The position numbers were made by a program, and so were the translations under genes. Positions 44,485-53,708 of a stretch of DNA of 64,000 nucleotides are shown here, piece after piece; positions within the stretch are counted from its first letter, which is position 1; the number at the start of each line of letters is the position of its first letter. Location: the NCBI GenBank assembly GCA_964575845.1, contig CAZNSX010000002.1, positions 1 through 64,000 on the forward strand, in the 5' to 3' direction. The notes under the pieces were generated by a model. The model searched no databases and was not told the origin of the DNA. It saw nothing but the letters and a program-made list of their open reading frames with translations. The DNA comes from CAZNSX01 sp964575845 (GTDB taxonomy: Bacteria; UBA8248; CAZNSX01).

Positions 44485-45285
44485 ATGAAGCTATTAATAC
44501 TACCTCCTTATCGAAACAAGTACGGGTATGTGATAAAGCATACCCAGGAACTCATGGACAACATGGAGAAGAAGGGGCAAATCACAAGAAATGAGTATAT
44601 TATCGATGAGGGGTATTTCATAGATTGGCCAGAGGAACGTCGGGACTCCGAATTCCTGGCAAATATCAGCCTGGGAATCATCAAGAAGGTCAAAGAGTAC
44701 TCTGAGGCTGGCGGGGTGGATGCTATTGTGTGTCAGGGGTCCATGGAGCCCGCGTTCTTCCCCGCAAGGGAGATTTCCGACGTGCCCTATATGGGCTCTC
44801 TGCATGCGGCTCTCCACGTCGCCTCACTCTTGGGCGATAGGTGCTCCGTCATAGAAGCCACCGACCCCCAGGCCATCCTGGTTAGACGTCACGCGAAGAT
44901 TTACGACCTCGATGACAAACTCGTGAGCGTTAGGAATCCCGACTACTCCTCGACGCAGATGGGAAAATTCCTCCACGATTACCCGAAGGGGGAGAGGGCC
45001 AATGTGCCCGAAGTGAGGAAGTGCATCGATGACATAGTGGATAAGTGTATATCCGCCGTTGAGCAGGACAGGGCGGATTCTTTGATACTTTCCTGCACCC
45101 CCCTGCAGATCTTTGAGGACGAGGTGAGAGAGGGACTTGATGAGGCCGGCTACAGGGGGGTGCCGTTAATATGCGAGCTTTCCGCCGCCGTGGCGATGGC
45201 AAAAGCCATTGTGGGCATGAAGCTCACTCATGCCCGGCTGGCTTATCCGAGGGCGGATTCGAAGTTAAAACCCGCAGTCAGATGA
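44485..45285 (+). CDS. Asp/Glu/hydantoin racemase family protein
   Basis: 266 residues. The two catalytic-type cysteines are C83 (VCQGSMEP) and C204 (ILSCTPLQ), each at the start of a loop as in the two-lobed racemase fold. Such enzymes racemise amino acids or hydantoins, or decarboxylate malonates, without cofactor. It may provide a stereoisomer for the neighbouring enzymes. The first third of the gene is more A/T-rich than the flanks. A GGGGAGG site precedes the ATG. It stands after the TTT terminator, so it is a separate unit. Confidence 0.88.
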   Translation: MKLLILPPYRNKYGYVIKHTQELMDNMEKKGQITRNEYIIDEGYFIDWPEERRDSEFLANISLGIIKKVKEYSEAGGVDAIVCQGSMEPAFFPAREISDVPYMGSLHAALHVASLLGDRCSVIEATDPQAILVRRHAKIYDLDDKLVSVRNPDYSSTQMGKFLHDYPKGERANVPEVRKCIDDIVDKCISAVEQDRADSLILSCTPLQIFEDEVREGLDEAGYRGVPLICELSAAVAMAKAIVGMKLTHARLAYPRADSKLKPAVR

Positions 45286-45366
45286 AAGATTAGTGAGCAA
45301 AGGGGGACCGTTCTATGGCGGGGTCTTTGGGGGGCTCTTTTTTCTCGAAATAAAGGGGAAGCGAGG

Positions 45367-46284
45367 ATGAGAAAACGCCTTGGAATGGTCGGTCTTGGGC
45401 TCATGGGAAGCGCCATGGCGGAGAACCTCCTTAAGGATGGTTTTCCCCTCACGGGCTACGATATCGATGAGAGCAAGATTGAAAGGCTTCTCAGGCTCGG
45501 AATAGGGCGAGCATCTTCTCCCCGTGAGGTGGCCGATGCCTCTGACACGGTGATCACCTCCCTCCCAAACTCCGCTATTGTCGAGAGCGTGGTCATGGGG
45601 GAGGGGGGGCTGTGTGAAGGGTTGAGGCAAGGGATGGTCCTCATCGACACCACAACGGCTGACCCCGAAGCCTCCCTCCGCCTCGCCCAGACCCTTGAGG
45701 GGCGGGGTGTCAGCATGCTCGACGCCACCTTGAGCGGCACGAACAGGATGGTCCTTGAGCGTGACCTCACCATCATGGTGGGGGGGAGAGAGGAGATTTA
45801 CAAGGAGTGCCAGGATATCTTCCAGAGCTTTGGAAGTCGGTTCTTCTACATGGGAGGGAGCGGCTCCGGGGCCCTTGCCAAGCTCGTGGTGAATCTCGTC
45901 CTCGGCCTCAACCGCCTTGTGCTGGCCGAGGGCCTCACCCTGGGGATGCGGGCCGGTATCGAAGGGGAGAGGCTTCTTGAGCTCCTCAAGGCGAGCGCGG
46001 CCTATTCCAGGGCGATGGACATCAAGGGAAGGAAGATGGTCGAGGGAGATTTCGAGACCGAGGGCAAACTGGAATTCCACCTGAAGGACGTGGAGCTCAT
46101 GCTCAAGCTCGGAAGGGAGCTCAAGGTGCCGCTTCTTCTCTCAGGCCTCCACGCTCAGGTCCTGAGAGCCGGAGTGGCCCAGGGGCTGGGCCTTAAGGAT
46201 AACTCCGCTGTAATCGCCATCCTGCAAAAAATGGCCGGGATGGAGGTTTTGGGGAAAAGACAAGCTCCCCTCGTCTCCACCTGA
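45367..46284 (+). CDS. NAD(P)-dependent oxidoreductase, 3-hydroxyisobutyrate dehydrogenase family
   Basis: 305 residues. N-terminal GLGLMG motif (10-14), then the family DATLSGTNRM segment at 119-128 and the catalytic lysine K172 in GALAKLVVN. The family oxidises beta-hydroxy acids such as 3-hydroxyisobutyrate, tartronate semialdehyde or glyoxylate partners. At the usual SGG substrate motif it reads SGT, so the substrate may differ. It follows the racemase by 81 bases and may form an operon with it. Confidence 0.92.
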   Translation: MRKRLGMVGLGLMGSAMAENLLKDGFPLTGYDIDESKIERLLRLGIGRASSPREVADASDTVITSLPNSAIVESVVMGEGGLCEGLRQGMVLIDTTTADPEASLRLAQTLEGRGVSMLDATLSGTNRMVLERDLTIMVGGREEIYKECQDIFQSFGSRFFYMGGSGSGALAKLVVNLVLGLNRLVLAEGLTLGMRAGIEGERLLELLKASAAYSRAMDIKGRKMVEGDFETEGKLEFHLKDVELMLKLGRELKVPLLLSGLHAQVLRAGVAQGLGLKDNSAVIAILQKMAGMEVLGKRQAPLVST

Positions 46285-46288
46285 CCTC

Positions 46289-47131
46289 TCAAAGTTCTCT
46301 CAGGGCCGAAGAGAGCACCTTTTCCACATTGACGTGGGTGTCTTGGCCCAGGGCTGAATAGGCCCTCTCTGAAAAATCCAGAAGATGCTCCCTCTCCCGC
46401 TCGGGCATAAAAGAAAGCATCGCGGCTGATGCCCGGCAAATATCATCTTTGAACTCAGGAAGCTCCGCCAGGGGGGCGGCGAAGAGAAGCGGCTTCAGTT
46501 GGACGCTGAAGAAAAGGAGCTTGAGCCGGGGGTCGGCCTGAACGAGGGGCCAGGCGGCTCTGTCCTCCTCCGTTTCTTTTAATTCCCAGAGTGCAAGGGC
46601 TTTCTGGCTCTCACCGAACCCGTGCGACACCAGAAGGCGGGTCGCTTCCGCATCCTTAACGCTTATGGCTACTTGGTAAAGGAGCTGCTTGAGCAGGGGG
46701 AACTCCATTCCCTTCAGGGCGGCCTCCCGCTGATGTTCTCTGGTCAGCTTGAACGCGTAGTACCGGCGCGCTCCATGGAGGATGCTGTGGGCGGCCTCGT
46801 GATGGAGGGAGCCCCTGAGAACCGGGGTGGCTACCTCCCGTGCGGCCTCTACGGTGAGGGTAATCCTGGAAAGCCCGCCCCAGGCGTCATGGGTCGTGAA
46901 GAGCTGCTCATCCCCCACGGTCCCTATACCGCTCCGAGTTTTCTCTTCCCGAAGCTCCTCTTCCCTTTGCGCCTTTTTCTCGAAAATGATAATCTCGACA
47001 GCCTCTGGAACCCCCTTTCCAGCGGCCCTGTAAACCTCCCCCAGTGTTTCAAGAACCTCCTCAGGAAAACCTTCAGGGAGATCTCCCCTCAGGGAGAGCA
47101 TCATCTCGGGCATGGCGGCCGTGCTCTCCAA
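46289..47131 (-). CDS. protein with a putative zinc-protease HExxH motif
   Basis: About 280 residues from a TTG at 47131 behind a GGGAGG site, or 274 from the ATG at 47113. The only clear motif is HEAAH at 111-115 (HHEAAHSILHG), the zinc-binding HExxH of metallopeptidases. The rest is helical with a leucine-rich middle and no membrane segment. I do not recognise a family. It starts 24 bases after the Gfo/Idh gene ends on the same strand, so both are cotranscribed. Confidence 0.65.
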   Translation of the reverse strand: MESTAAMPEMMLSLRGDLPEGFPEEVLETLGEVYRAAGKGVPEAVEIIIFEKKAQREEELREEKTRSGIGTVGDEQLFTTHDAWGGLSRITLTVEAAREVATPVLRGSLHHEAAHSILHGARRYYAFKLTREHQREAALKGMEFPLLKQLLYQVAISVKDAEATRLLVSHGFGESQKALALWELKETEEDRAAWPLVQADPRLKLLFFSVQLKPLLFAAPLAELPEFKDDICRASAAMLSFMPEREREHLLDFSERAYSALGQDTHVNVEKVLSSALREL

Positions 47132-47155
47132 GAGCCCTCCCCCTCACCCCTTCAC

Positions 47156-48220
47156 CTACCCTTCCAGAATCTCATTTATCTCGACAGCTCTGCCCGCCGC
47201 GGCCGAGCGGTTTATCGCCAGGATAACTGCCAGGGCGGCGAGGCCCTCTTTGCCTCCCACTTCGGGTTCCCGCCCAAGGCGCACGCAATCGGCAAACTCC
47301 TCAAGCTCGTCCGTGACGATATACCTCTTCTCGAATGGATGGGGCTCCGGCTCGCCTCCCGCCTTGTGAAAGGTGAGCTCGGCCCTCTGATCGTTTCTAT
47401 CCCAGGCAGTATAATAATCCTCAGGGCTGAGTCGCGTCATTTTGATGCGGAGGTGCAGGTTTCCTCCCGTTCCCAACAGAGAACACGTCCAGTTGGGAGG
47501 TGCCGCATAGTTTGTGCCGAGATAACCCAGGGCTCCACTCTCAAATTCCAAAACCGCCCCTCCCACATCGTTTATCTCTGCTGCTATGGCCACCCTCTTG
47601 GAAAATGCCGAGACCCTCTTCACGGGCCCCAGGAGGTATTGAAGGTTATCGGCATGGTGGACCCCGAGGGTCATCATGGCGCCTCCCGGGCACTCCTCTT
47701 CAAAGAAGCGCCACATTTCGCGTGTGAGAATAAGGCCTCTCGGCTGGCCGAAGCTCGCCTCGGCCTGGATCGCCCGGCCCAGTTCCCCCTCCTCAAGCAT
47801 GGCTTTCATCTTCCTGAAGGCTCCCATGCGGCGCTGAAGGTGAGCGATGGAGAGGACGACGCCCGCCCTCTCGCATGCCTCCAGCATGTGGCGCCCATCG
47901 GCGATGGTGTTGGCGATGGGCTTCTCGCAGAAAATGTGCTTGCCGGCCCCAGCCGCAGACGCCGTTAGCTCGGCATGGGAGCTATTGGGAGTGATCAAAA
48001 TCACGCCTTCAACTGCGCTGTCATCCAGGATTTCCCCATAGCTTCCTGCTTCTTTGCAATCGAAGGCCTGCGAGAAGGACCGTCGGGCATCGGGGACCAC
48101 GTCGAAGCAGGAGGTACAGAGGAGTTTCTTGCTCTTGGAGAGGGCTGTGGCCAAAGCCCTCGACCAGTTGCCGAGCCCGACGAAAGCTACCCTTAGAGGT
48201 TCATATTCTTGCGAAGTCAT
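47156..48220 (-). CDS. Gfo/Idh/MocA family oxidoreductase, second copy
   Basis: 354 residues from ATG 48220, which has a GAGGAGG site eight bases ahead; 43 codons are open upstream without family likeness. Rossmann motif VGLGNWS, EKP motif (FCEKPIANT), and LGVHHADNLQYLLGPVKRV in the sheet domain. It is a paralog of the copy at 31499-32509, with extended shared segments. Likely a polyol or sugar-acid dehydrogenase. It forms an operon with the HExxH protein gene. Confidence 0.9.
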   Translation of the reverse strand: MTSQEYEPLRVAFVGLGNWSRALATALSKSKKLLCTSCFDVVPDARRSFSQAFDCKEAGSYGEILDDSAVEGVILITPNSSHAELTASAAGAGKHIFCEKPIANTIADGRHMLEACERAGVVLSIAHLQRRMGAFRKMKAMLEEGELGRAIQAEASFGQPRGLILTREMWRFFEEECPGGAMMTLGVHHADNLQYLLGPVKRVSAFSKRVAIAAEINDVGGAVLEFESGALGYLGTNYAAPPNWTCSLLGTGGNLHLRIKMTRLSPEDYYTAWDRNDQRAELTFHKAGGEPEPHPFEKRYIVTDELEEFADCVRLGREPEVGGKEGLAALAVILAINRSAAAGRAVEINEILEG

Positions 48221-48520
48221 CTTCTGGGCCTCCTCTTCGAAGTTTATGCCGACCCTTCTCGAATAAAGACATTTTACGCGAACTTCAAGTGAATTTTCAT
48301 TATGGCTCAGAGAGTGCCCGCGCTGATGAGGGCCGGATGATGGCCGCAAGGTCCGCGCCCGCCACCAGCGCCCAACTCAGAGCTGGGGAAGTCCAGTTTT
48401 TGTGTTGACAAGCTGAGCCGGCTGCCTTAAACGTGGTGAAGAAGGCGTTTCCGGCTCGAAGAAGCCCATCAATGGGATGAGAGCCGGGTCGCGTGTGCTT
48501 CCCTTCATCCAGCTTATAAG
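48221..48520. promoter_or_regulatory. divergent gap with a candidate promoter for the ABC permease
   Basis: TTGACA (48405-48410) and a poor -10, TAAACG (48428-48433), are 17 bases apart and point at the permease gene about 90 bases further. Nothing else is visible in these 300 bp. Confidence 0.4.
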
Positions 48521-49312
48521 ATGTCTGCAAAACTCCGGCGAAATATCTCTGTCGGCCTGACGCTCCTTGCTATCCTCATCGTTTGGGAGCTGGCGACCTA
48601 CGTCTTCCGGATCTCGAAGGTGATCCTGCCCGCCCCAACGGCGGTAATAAGAGAATTCACAGTCAAATATTTCCTGCTACCGCCACATATAATGACCACG
48701 GTGTACGAGGTTTTGATCGCATTCGTCGTGGCCGCGGCGATCGGCATCATTCTCGGCATCATGGTCGTGTATTCAGATTTCGTGAGGGATGTCCTCTTCC
48801 CCATAATAATCTCTCTCCAGATTATTCCCAAGATAGCGCTGGCGCCACTTATACTCATCTGGTTCGGGTACGGGCTGCTCTCAAAGATCGTTATAGCATT
48901 CCTTGTGGCGTTCTTCCCCATACTCGTCAACACGATGACAGGGCTCGTCGCGGTCGAGCCGGAGCTCATAGACCTGGCAAGGGGGCTTCGCGCAACGAAG
49001 TTTCAGATCTTCAGGATGATCAGGTTCCCGCACGCGCTGCCCAACATATTTGCCGGCTTCAAGATATCCATAACCCTCTCGGTCGTGGGCGCGATCGTCG
49101 GGGAGTTCATCGGGGGCGATAAGGGTCTGGGGTACCTCGTCATGCTCTCCAACTACGAGATTAACACCCCCCTCATGTTCACCTCTCTGGCCATCCTCGC
49201 TGCGGTGGGCCTTTCGCTCTTCGGGTGCGTGGTCCTTCTTGAGAAGGTCGCCATCCCCTGGCACATCTCGAAGGAAGAGGAGCTCGTCATCAGCTCCCAG
49301 GAAGGAGGATGA
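48521..49312 (+). CDS. ABC transporter permease, SsuC/TauC/NitT type
   Basis: 263 residues with about six helices. The EAA loop (DLARGLRATKFQIFRMIRFPHALP region) and the LPAPTAVIREF lead-in are typical of permeases for sulfonates, taurine, nitrate, riboflavin or pyrimidine precursors. The ATPase and binding protein genes lie 2-3 kb downstream, separated by an isocitrate-lyase-family gene. The ribosome site is weak. Confidence 0.92.
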   Translation: MSAKLRRNISVGLTLLAILIVWELATYVFRISKVILPAPTAVIREFTVKYFLLPPHIMTTVYEVLIAFVVAAAIGIILGIMVVYSDFVRDVLFPIIISLQIIPKIALAPLILIWFGYGLLSKIVIAFLVAFFPILVNTMTGLVAVEPELIDLARGLRATKFQIFRMIRFPHALPNIFAGFKISITLSVVGAIVGEFIGGDKGLGYLVMLSNYEINTPLMFTSLAILAAVGLSLFGCVVLLEKVAIPWHISKEEELVISSQEGG

Positions 49313-49380
49313 GTGTTCTGAAGGTCTCGTAGTCTCTTTGAAAGAAGGGGTGATGTCCAAGGCTTTCCGCTGAGGTTGTG

Positions 49381-50259
49381 ATGGATCCTGTCAAAAGATT
49401 TCGGCAGATGCTCAACGGCAGGGAGGTCATCCTCGCCCCGGGTGTCTATGATTGTCTTTCGGCAAGGATAGCGGAAAGAGTAGGCTTCCCGGCTGTATAT
49501 ATGTCCGGCTTCGGCACGGTGGCATCCACTTATGGGAAGCCGGATGTGGGTGTGGTTACCGCGACCGAGATGATATCCCACGCAAGGAACCTCACCGCGT
49601 CGGTGGGTGTGCCGGTGCTGGCCGACGCCGACGACGGCTACGGAAACCCCGTCAATGTGAGGAGAACGGTACGGGAATATGAAAGGGCCGGGGTGGCCGG
49701 CATACACATCGAAGATCAGGCTTCGCCGAAGAGATGTGGCTACCTCCCGGGACGGCATGTCATCCCGACCGGGGAGATGGTGGCGAAGATCAAGGCGGCT
49801 TTAGATGCCAGGGTGAACGGGGACTTCGTGATCGCGGCCAGGAGCGACTCCTACCTCGAATATGGCATCGATGAGCTCATAGATCGGGGACATGCTTACG
49901 CCGAGGCCGGCGCCGACGCGCTCTTCCTCTTGGGCTGCGAAAGCGTGGAGGAGTATGAGAGGATCGGGCGCACCTTCGATGTCCCTCTTTTGTTCAACAT
50001 CAGGCATTACGGGGGCGTGCCCTATGTGTCCCTCCGAAAGGGTGCGGAGATGGGCTACAGGCTTTTCATTGCCGCCTGGAGCTCGCTGGCGGTGGCCGGA
50101 TATGCCGTTATGGAGTTCATGAGAGAGCTGAAGGAAACCGGGACAATTGAGGGCTTTGCGGACCGGATGATTCCCTTTGATGAGATCTTCGATATGATGG
50201 GCCTTCCCGAGGTGAAGGCCCTGGAGTCCAAGTACGGGAGCTTTGGAAGCGGGAAGTGA
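49381..50259 (+). CDS. isocitrate lyase/PEP mutase superfamily protein
   Basis: 292 residues. The N-terminal APGVYDCLSARIAE, the metal-binding DADDGYGN, the HIEDQ and the KRCGYLPG loop (KKCGH in isocitrate lyase) are family hallmarks. Members cleave 2-methylisocitrate or 2,3-dimethylmalate, or decarboxylate oxaloacetate. The tyrosine instead of histidine in KRCGY suggests it is not isocitrate lyase itself. ATG 49381 has GAGG five bases ahead; a GTG lies directly before it. Its place inside a transporter operon suggests that it acts on the imported compound or a later product. Confidence 0.92.
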   Translation: MDPVKRFRQMLNGREVILAPGVYDCLSARIAERVGFPAVYMSGFGTVASTYGKPDVGVVTATEMISHARNLTASVGVPVLADADDGYGNPVNVRRTVREYERAGVAGIHIEDQASPKRCGYLPGRHVIPTGEMVAKIKAALDARVNGDFVIAARSDSYLEYGIDELIDRGHAYAEAGADALFLLGCESVEEYERIGRTFDVPLLFNIRHYGGVPYVSLRKGAEMGYRLFIAAWSSLAVAGYAVMEFMRELKETGTIEGFADRMIPFDEIFDMMGLPEVKALESKYGSFGSGK

Positions 50260-50320
50260 GTCTTCTCTCTTAAACTGAGAGAGGAGCATTCTCTGCCCTT
50301 CGGAGGAGGAGGTAAAGGTC

Positions 50321-51400
50321 ATGGTAGCGAGGAGACATTCTAAGGTTTTTGTTCTGGTCCTTGTCGCAGCCGTGCTTATCTGCTGGTCCCTCCCCGGGAC
50401 TGCCGCCGCGGAGAAGCTGCGCATCAGTCTCAACTTCCTGCCTTACGGGTTACACCTCGGCTTCTTTGCCGCAAAGGACAAGGGATTTTACAAGGAGGCG
50501 GGATTTGACGAGGTGGAAATAGTGCGCGGCCATGGCTCGGGCGACACCGTGAAGCGTATCGGGATCCGTGACTTCGACCTGGGCTTTGCCGACCTCTTGT
50601 CGATGGCGGTGGGCATAAACAAAGGGCTCAAGGAGGTCGCCGTTGGGATGGTGCTCGACATAGGGCCCGCGTGCATTTATTCCCTGGAGAAGAGCGGGAT
50701 CAAGACCCTGAAGGATCTCGAGGGCAGGAAGGTCGGTGCTCTCAAGGCGAGCGCGATCCGTGCAGTAACCGAGAGCGCGTTGCATAAGAACAACCTCGAC
50801 CCGAACAAATTGAATTGGGTGAGCATGCCGGGCTCGGCATACGTGGGGAGCCTCATGGCGGGGAGAGTGGAGGCCATCGCAACCTATGCCACAACCAGGC
50901 CCAACTATATCAATGCCGCGGCGGAGTACGCCAAGAAGCTTCCGCAGGCCGAGCGGGCGGGCTACAAGGTGAACGAGATGTGGCTCGCGGATTATGGGGT
51001 AGAAGTTTACGGCGCCGGACTCATAGCCAACGCGGACTTCCTCAAGGAGAAGCCGGACGTGGTGAGGCGATACGTCCAGGCCACGATGAAGGGGTATGCC
51101 TGGGCCATCGAGCACCCGCAGGAGGCGGTGGACATCTTTCTCAAGACCCACCCCGAGTCCTCGGCCGAGGCGGTGAGGGTCCAGTTCGCCGTCACCGCCA
51201 AGTCGTTGCTGAGCCCAACAGCGGAGAAGCTCGGCATCGGCCACATCACCAAGGAGAAGATGGAGACAACACGCAGGCTGGGCCTTCTGGGCATGAAAGT
51301 GAGGCCCGACATGCCGCCCACTGAGGCCATGTACACGAACGAGTTTCTCCCTGAACTTTTCCCGAAGCCGAGTCCCCTGCTGGAGCAGTGGCTGAAGTAG
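50321..51400 (+). CDS. ABC transporter substrate-binding protein, NMT1/SsuA type
   Basis: 359 residues with a signal peptide (hydrophobic 9-27, cleaved near AAAEK). LNFLPYGLHLGFFAAKDKGFYKEAGFDEVEI is the opening of NMT1/THI5-like binding proteins for pyrimidines, sulfonates or nitrate analogues. It works with the permease upstream and the ATPase downstream. A very strong GGAGGAGGAGG site precedes the ATG. Confidence 0.92.
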   Translation: MVARRHSKVFVLVLVAAVLICWSLPGTAAAEKLRISLNFLPYGLHLGFFAAKDKGFYKEAGFDEVEIVRGHGSGDTVKRIGIRDFDLGFADLLSMAVGINKGLKEVAVGMVLDIGPACIYSLEKSGIKTLKDLEGRKVGALKASAIRAVTESALHKNNLDPNKLNWVSMPGSAYVGSLMAGRVEAIATYATTRPNYINAAAEYAKKLPQAERAGYKVNEMWLADYGVEVYGAGLIANADFLKEKPDVVRRYVQATMKGYAWAIEHPQEAVDIFLKTHPESSAEAVRVQFAVTAKSLLSPTAEKLGIGHITKEKMETTRRLGLLGMKVRPDMPPTEAMYTNEFLPELFPKPSPLLEQWLK

Positions 51401-51476
51401 TAGCGGCTGGCTGATTTGAGCTGGATGCGGAAGGGTGAGACCCCCAGGGGTGCTTCACTCACGGCGAGGATGGGCG

Positions 51477-52298
51477 ATGGAGGACCGAGGTTTGGAGACG
51501 CCTGAGCTCAGGAGCGAGGGCCCTCCATCGCCCAGGAAGAAGATAATAGAGATAACGAATCTCACCAAGATTTATTCGACCAAAGACGGCAACATCCACG
51601 CCATCGACGACATCAACCTCCACATCTACGAAAGAGAATTCGTCACGATGGTCGGCCGCAGCGGTTGCGGCAAGACCACCATATTGAAGATAATGACCGG
51701 TCTCCTGCCCAAGACGAGGGGTAGCGTCAAGATAAGCGGTGAGGAGGTGACGGGCCCCGCCGCGAACGTCGGAATTGTCTTCCAGGCACCGGTTCTCCCG
51801 CCCTGGCGCACGGTCTTTAAGAACGTGATGCTGCCCATAGAGATCCTGAAGTTTGATTCCCGGGAGTACGAGCCCAAGGCCATGGAGCTGCTCAAGCTTG
51901 TTGGCCTCGAGGGTTTCGAGCATAAGTACCCGCGGGAGCTCTCGGGCGGCATGCAGCAACGCGTGGCCATCAGCCGGGCTCTCATTCACGACCCGCCTCT
52001 CTTGCTCTTGGATGAGCCTTTTGGGGCCCTCGATGCCCTGACAAGAGAGGAGATGAACCTGGAACTCCTCAGGATCTGGGGGGACAAAAAGAAGACGAGT
52101 CTCCTCATCACCCACAGTATCTCCGAAGCGATTTTTCTCGGCGACAGGGTGGTTGTTATGACACCGAGGCCGGGCAGCGTGGATGAGATCATCACTATCG
52201 AGCTCCCGAGGCCGAGGCTCGTCGAGATGCGGCACACGTCCCAGTTCGGAGAATATGTCAAGCACATCAGTGCCAAGATAGGCCTCGGTAGGGGCTGA
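51477..52298 (+). CDS. ABC transporter ATPase, SsuB/TauB type
   Basis: 273 residues from ATG 51477 (GAGGAT seven bases ahead); a GTG is open 14 codons upstream. Walker A GRSGCGKTT, signature LSGGMQQRVA, Walker B LLLLDEPFGALD and switch histidine THS are complete. It energises the NitT/sulfonate-type importer. The binding protein gene is 76 bases upstream. Confidence 0.95.
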   Translation: MEDRGLETPELRSEGPPSPRKKIIEITNLTKIYSTKDGNIHAIDDINLHIYEREFVTMVGRSGCGKTTILKIMTGLLPKTRGSVKISGEEVTGPAANVGIVFQAPVLPPWRTVFKNVMLPIEILKFDSREYEPKAMELLKLVGLEGFEHKYPRELSGGMQQRVAISRALIHDPPLLLLDEPFGALDALTREEMNLELLRIWGDKKKTSLLITHSISEAIFLGDRVVVMTPRPGSVDEIITIELPRPRLVEMRHTSQFGEYVKHISAKIGLGRG

Positions 52299-52478
52299 GA
52301 GGGCCCCCGGCAACGGTCTCGAAAAAATAACCTCTAAATGCTAGGAATGCGCATCGCTTGGCCGGGCAGGCCCGTCGGTCTGAAGAGAACCTTTATCGAG
52401 TTCAGGGCAGCATAGGTTCAGGGAAAGGGAAAAGGGCGGAGTTTTGCGTATTAGAATCATCTCCGGGAGGGGTCGGCC

Positions 52479-53570
52479 ATGAAGATCGCAGCTATTGAGT
52501 GCTACGTCCTGTGCCTTCCCGCCATACGTCCCATGGTGAGTGCCCTGGGCCGATATGATTTTTTTGAATACGTCGTAGTGGAGCTCAGGACGAGTGGCGG
52601 TCTCCATGGTATGGGCTATACCACCCTCGTTGCTGGGAACGCCTCCCGAGCCTGCAAGGCCTACATAGAAGAAGAACTCTCTCCGGCCCTCCTGGGAGAG
52701 GAGCTCACCTCGCCTGAGCGTCTTTGGGAGAAGATGTACCAGCCAAATAAGACGAGGCTCCGAAAAGGATTGGGCATGTATGCCTTGAGCGCTCTGGATA
52801 TAGCCATCTGGGACGCATTGGGCAAATCGCTCGGACGGCCCATTTACAAGCTCCTGGGAGGCTACCGGGATGAGGTACCCGCCTACGGCGCCGGTGGTTG
52901 GCACGACATGTCAATTGATGAGGTCCTTGAGGAGGTCGAGGCTTTCAGGAAGAAAGGGATCAAGGCCTACAAGATGAAGACCGCCACGGGGAACCTCAAG
53001 CGTGATGTCGAACGGGTACGGGCGGTGAGGGAAGCCTTTGGCGAGGAGCTGACCCTCATGCTGGATGCCAATCAGAGGTGGAATGTGAGAGAAGCCCTGG
53101 AGGCTGCAAGGAAGTTTGAGCCTTTCGGCGTGGCCTGGCTTGAGGAGCCTGTTTTGGCCGATTGCCCGACGGACCTCGCCACCGTTGCCGCCGAGAGCCC
53201 CATACCCATAGTCGCCGGTGAGAACGAATTCACCATCTGGGGCATAAGAGATCTAATTGAAAGAAGAGCTGCTCACATCCTACAGGCCGATGTTCAGAGA
53301 ATAGGAGGCGTGACCCAGTGGATAAAGGTGGCCCACTTGGCCGAGGCCTGGCGGCTTCCGCTGAGCACCCACCTGGCCCACGAGCTTCATGTTCAGCTCA
53401 TCGCGGCTGTTCCGAATGGGCTCATTGTGGAATATCTCCCCGGTGTCCCGCAGGATGTCTTTGAGGACCCCCCTGAAATCTGCAACGGCTCCTTCCGGCT
53501 TTCCGATAGGCTCGGCTTTGGCATTGAGATAAGGGAAGAAGCTAAAAAGAAGTACAGCCTGAACCCATGA
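52479..53570 (+). CDS. enolase superfamily enzyme, mandelate racemase subgroup
   Basis: 363 residues. Active-site residues match the mandelate racemase numbering almost one for one: K165-x-K167, metal ligands D196, E222 and E248, and the dyad D271-H298. Such enzymes racemise or dehydrate hydroxy acids and sugar acids after taking the alpha-proton. An MLE/MR N-terminal capping domain (1-120) sets the specificity. The GGGAGGGG site is close to the ATG. It follows the transporter operon by 180 bp and may act on the imported acid. Confidence 0.94.
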   Translation: MKIAAIECYVLCLPAIRPMVSALGRYDFFEYVVVELRTSGGLHGMGYTTLVAGNASRACKAYIEEELSPALLGEELTSPERLWEKMYQPNKTRLRKGLGMYALSALDIAIWDALGKSLGRPIYKLLGGYRDEVPAYGAGGWHDMSIDEVLEEVEAFRKKGIKAYKMKTATGNLKRDVERVRAVREAFGEELTLMLDANQRWNVREALEAARKFEPFGVAWLEEPVLADCPTDLATVAAESPIPIVAGENEFTIWGIRDLIERRAAHILQADVQRIGGVTQWIKVAHLAEAWRLPLSTHLAHELHVQLIAAVPNGLIVEYLPGVPQDVFEDPPEICNGSFRLSDRLGFGIEIREEAKKKYSLNP

Positions 53571-53708
53571 ACAGTTTGAATCCTGGCGGGGATTACGCCA
53601 CTCTGCCACATTCAGGGATGGCAGGCCTCATTGAGAACCCAGGGGGCCCAGCCGCTCAGGAAGCGGGCCACGCACGCTGAGCCAGACCCGAGTGCCGGTT
53701 TGATAACT

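Noticed and set aside
46622..47968. A 448-codon plus-strand frame opposite the HExxH and Gfo/Idh genes
   Set aside because: It spans two clearly conserved minus-strand genes and their junction; the encoded protein has no recognisable domain.
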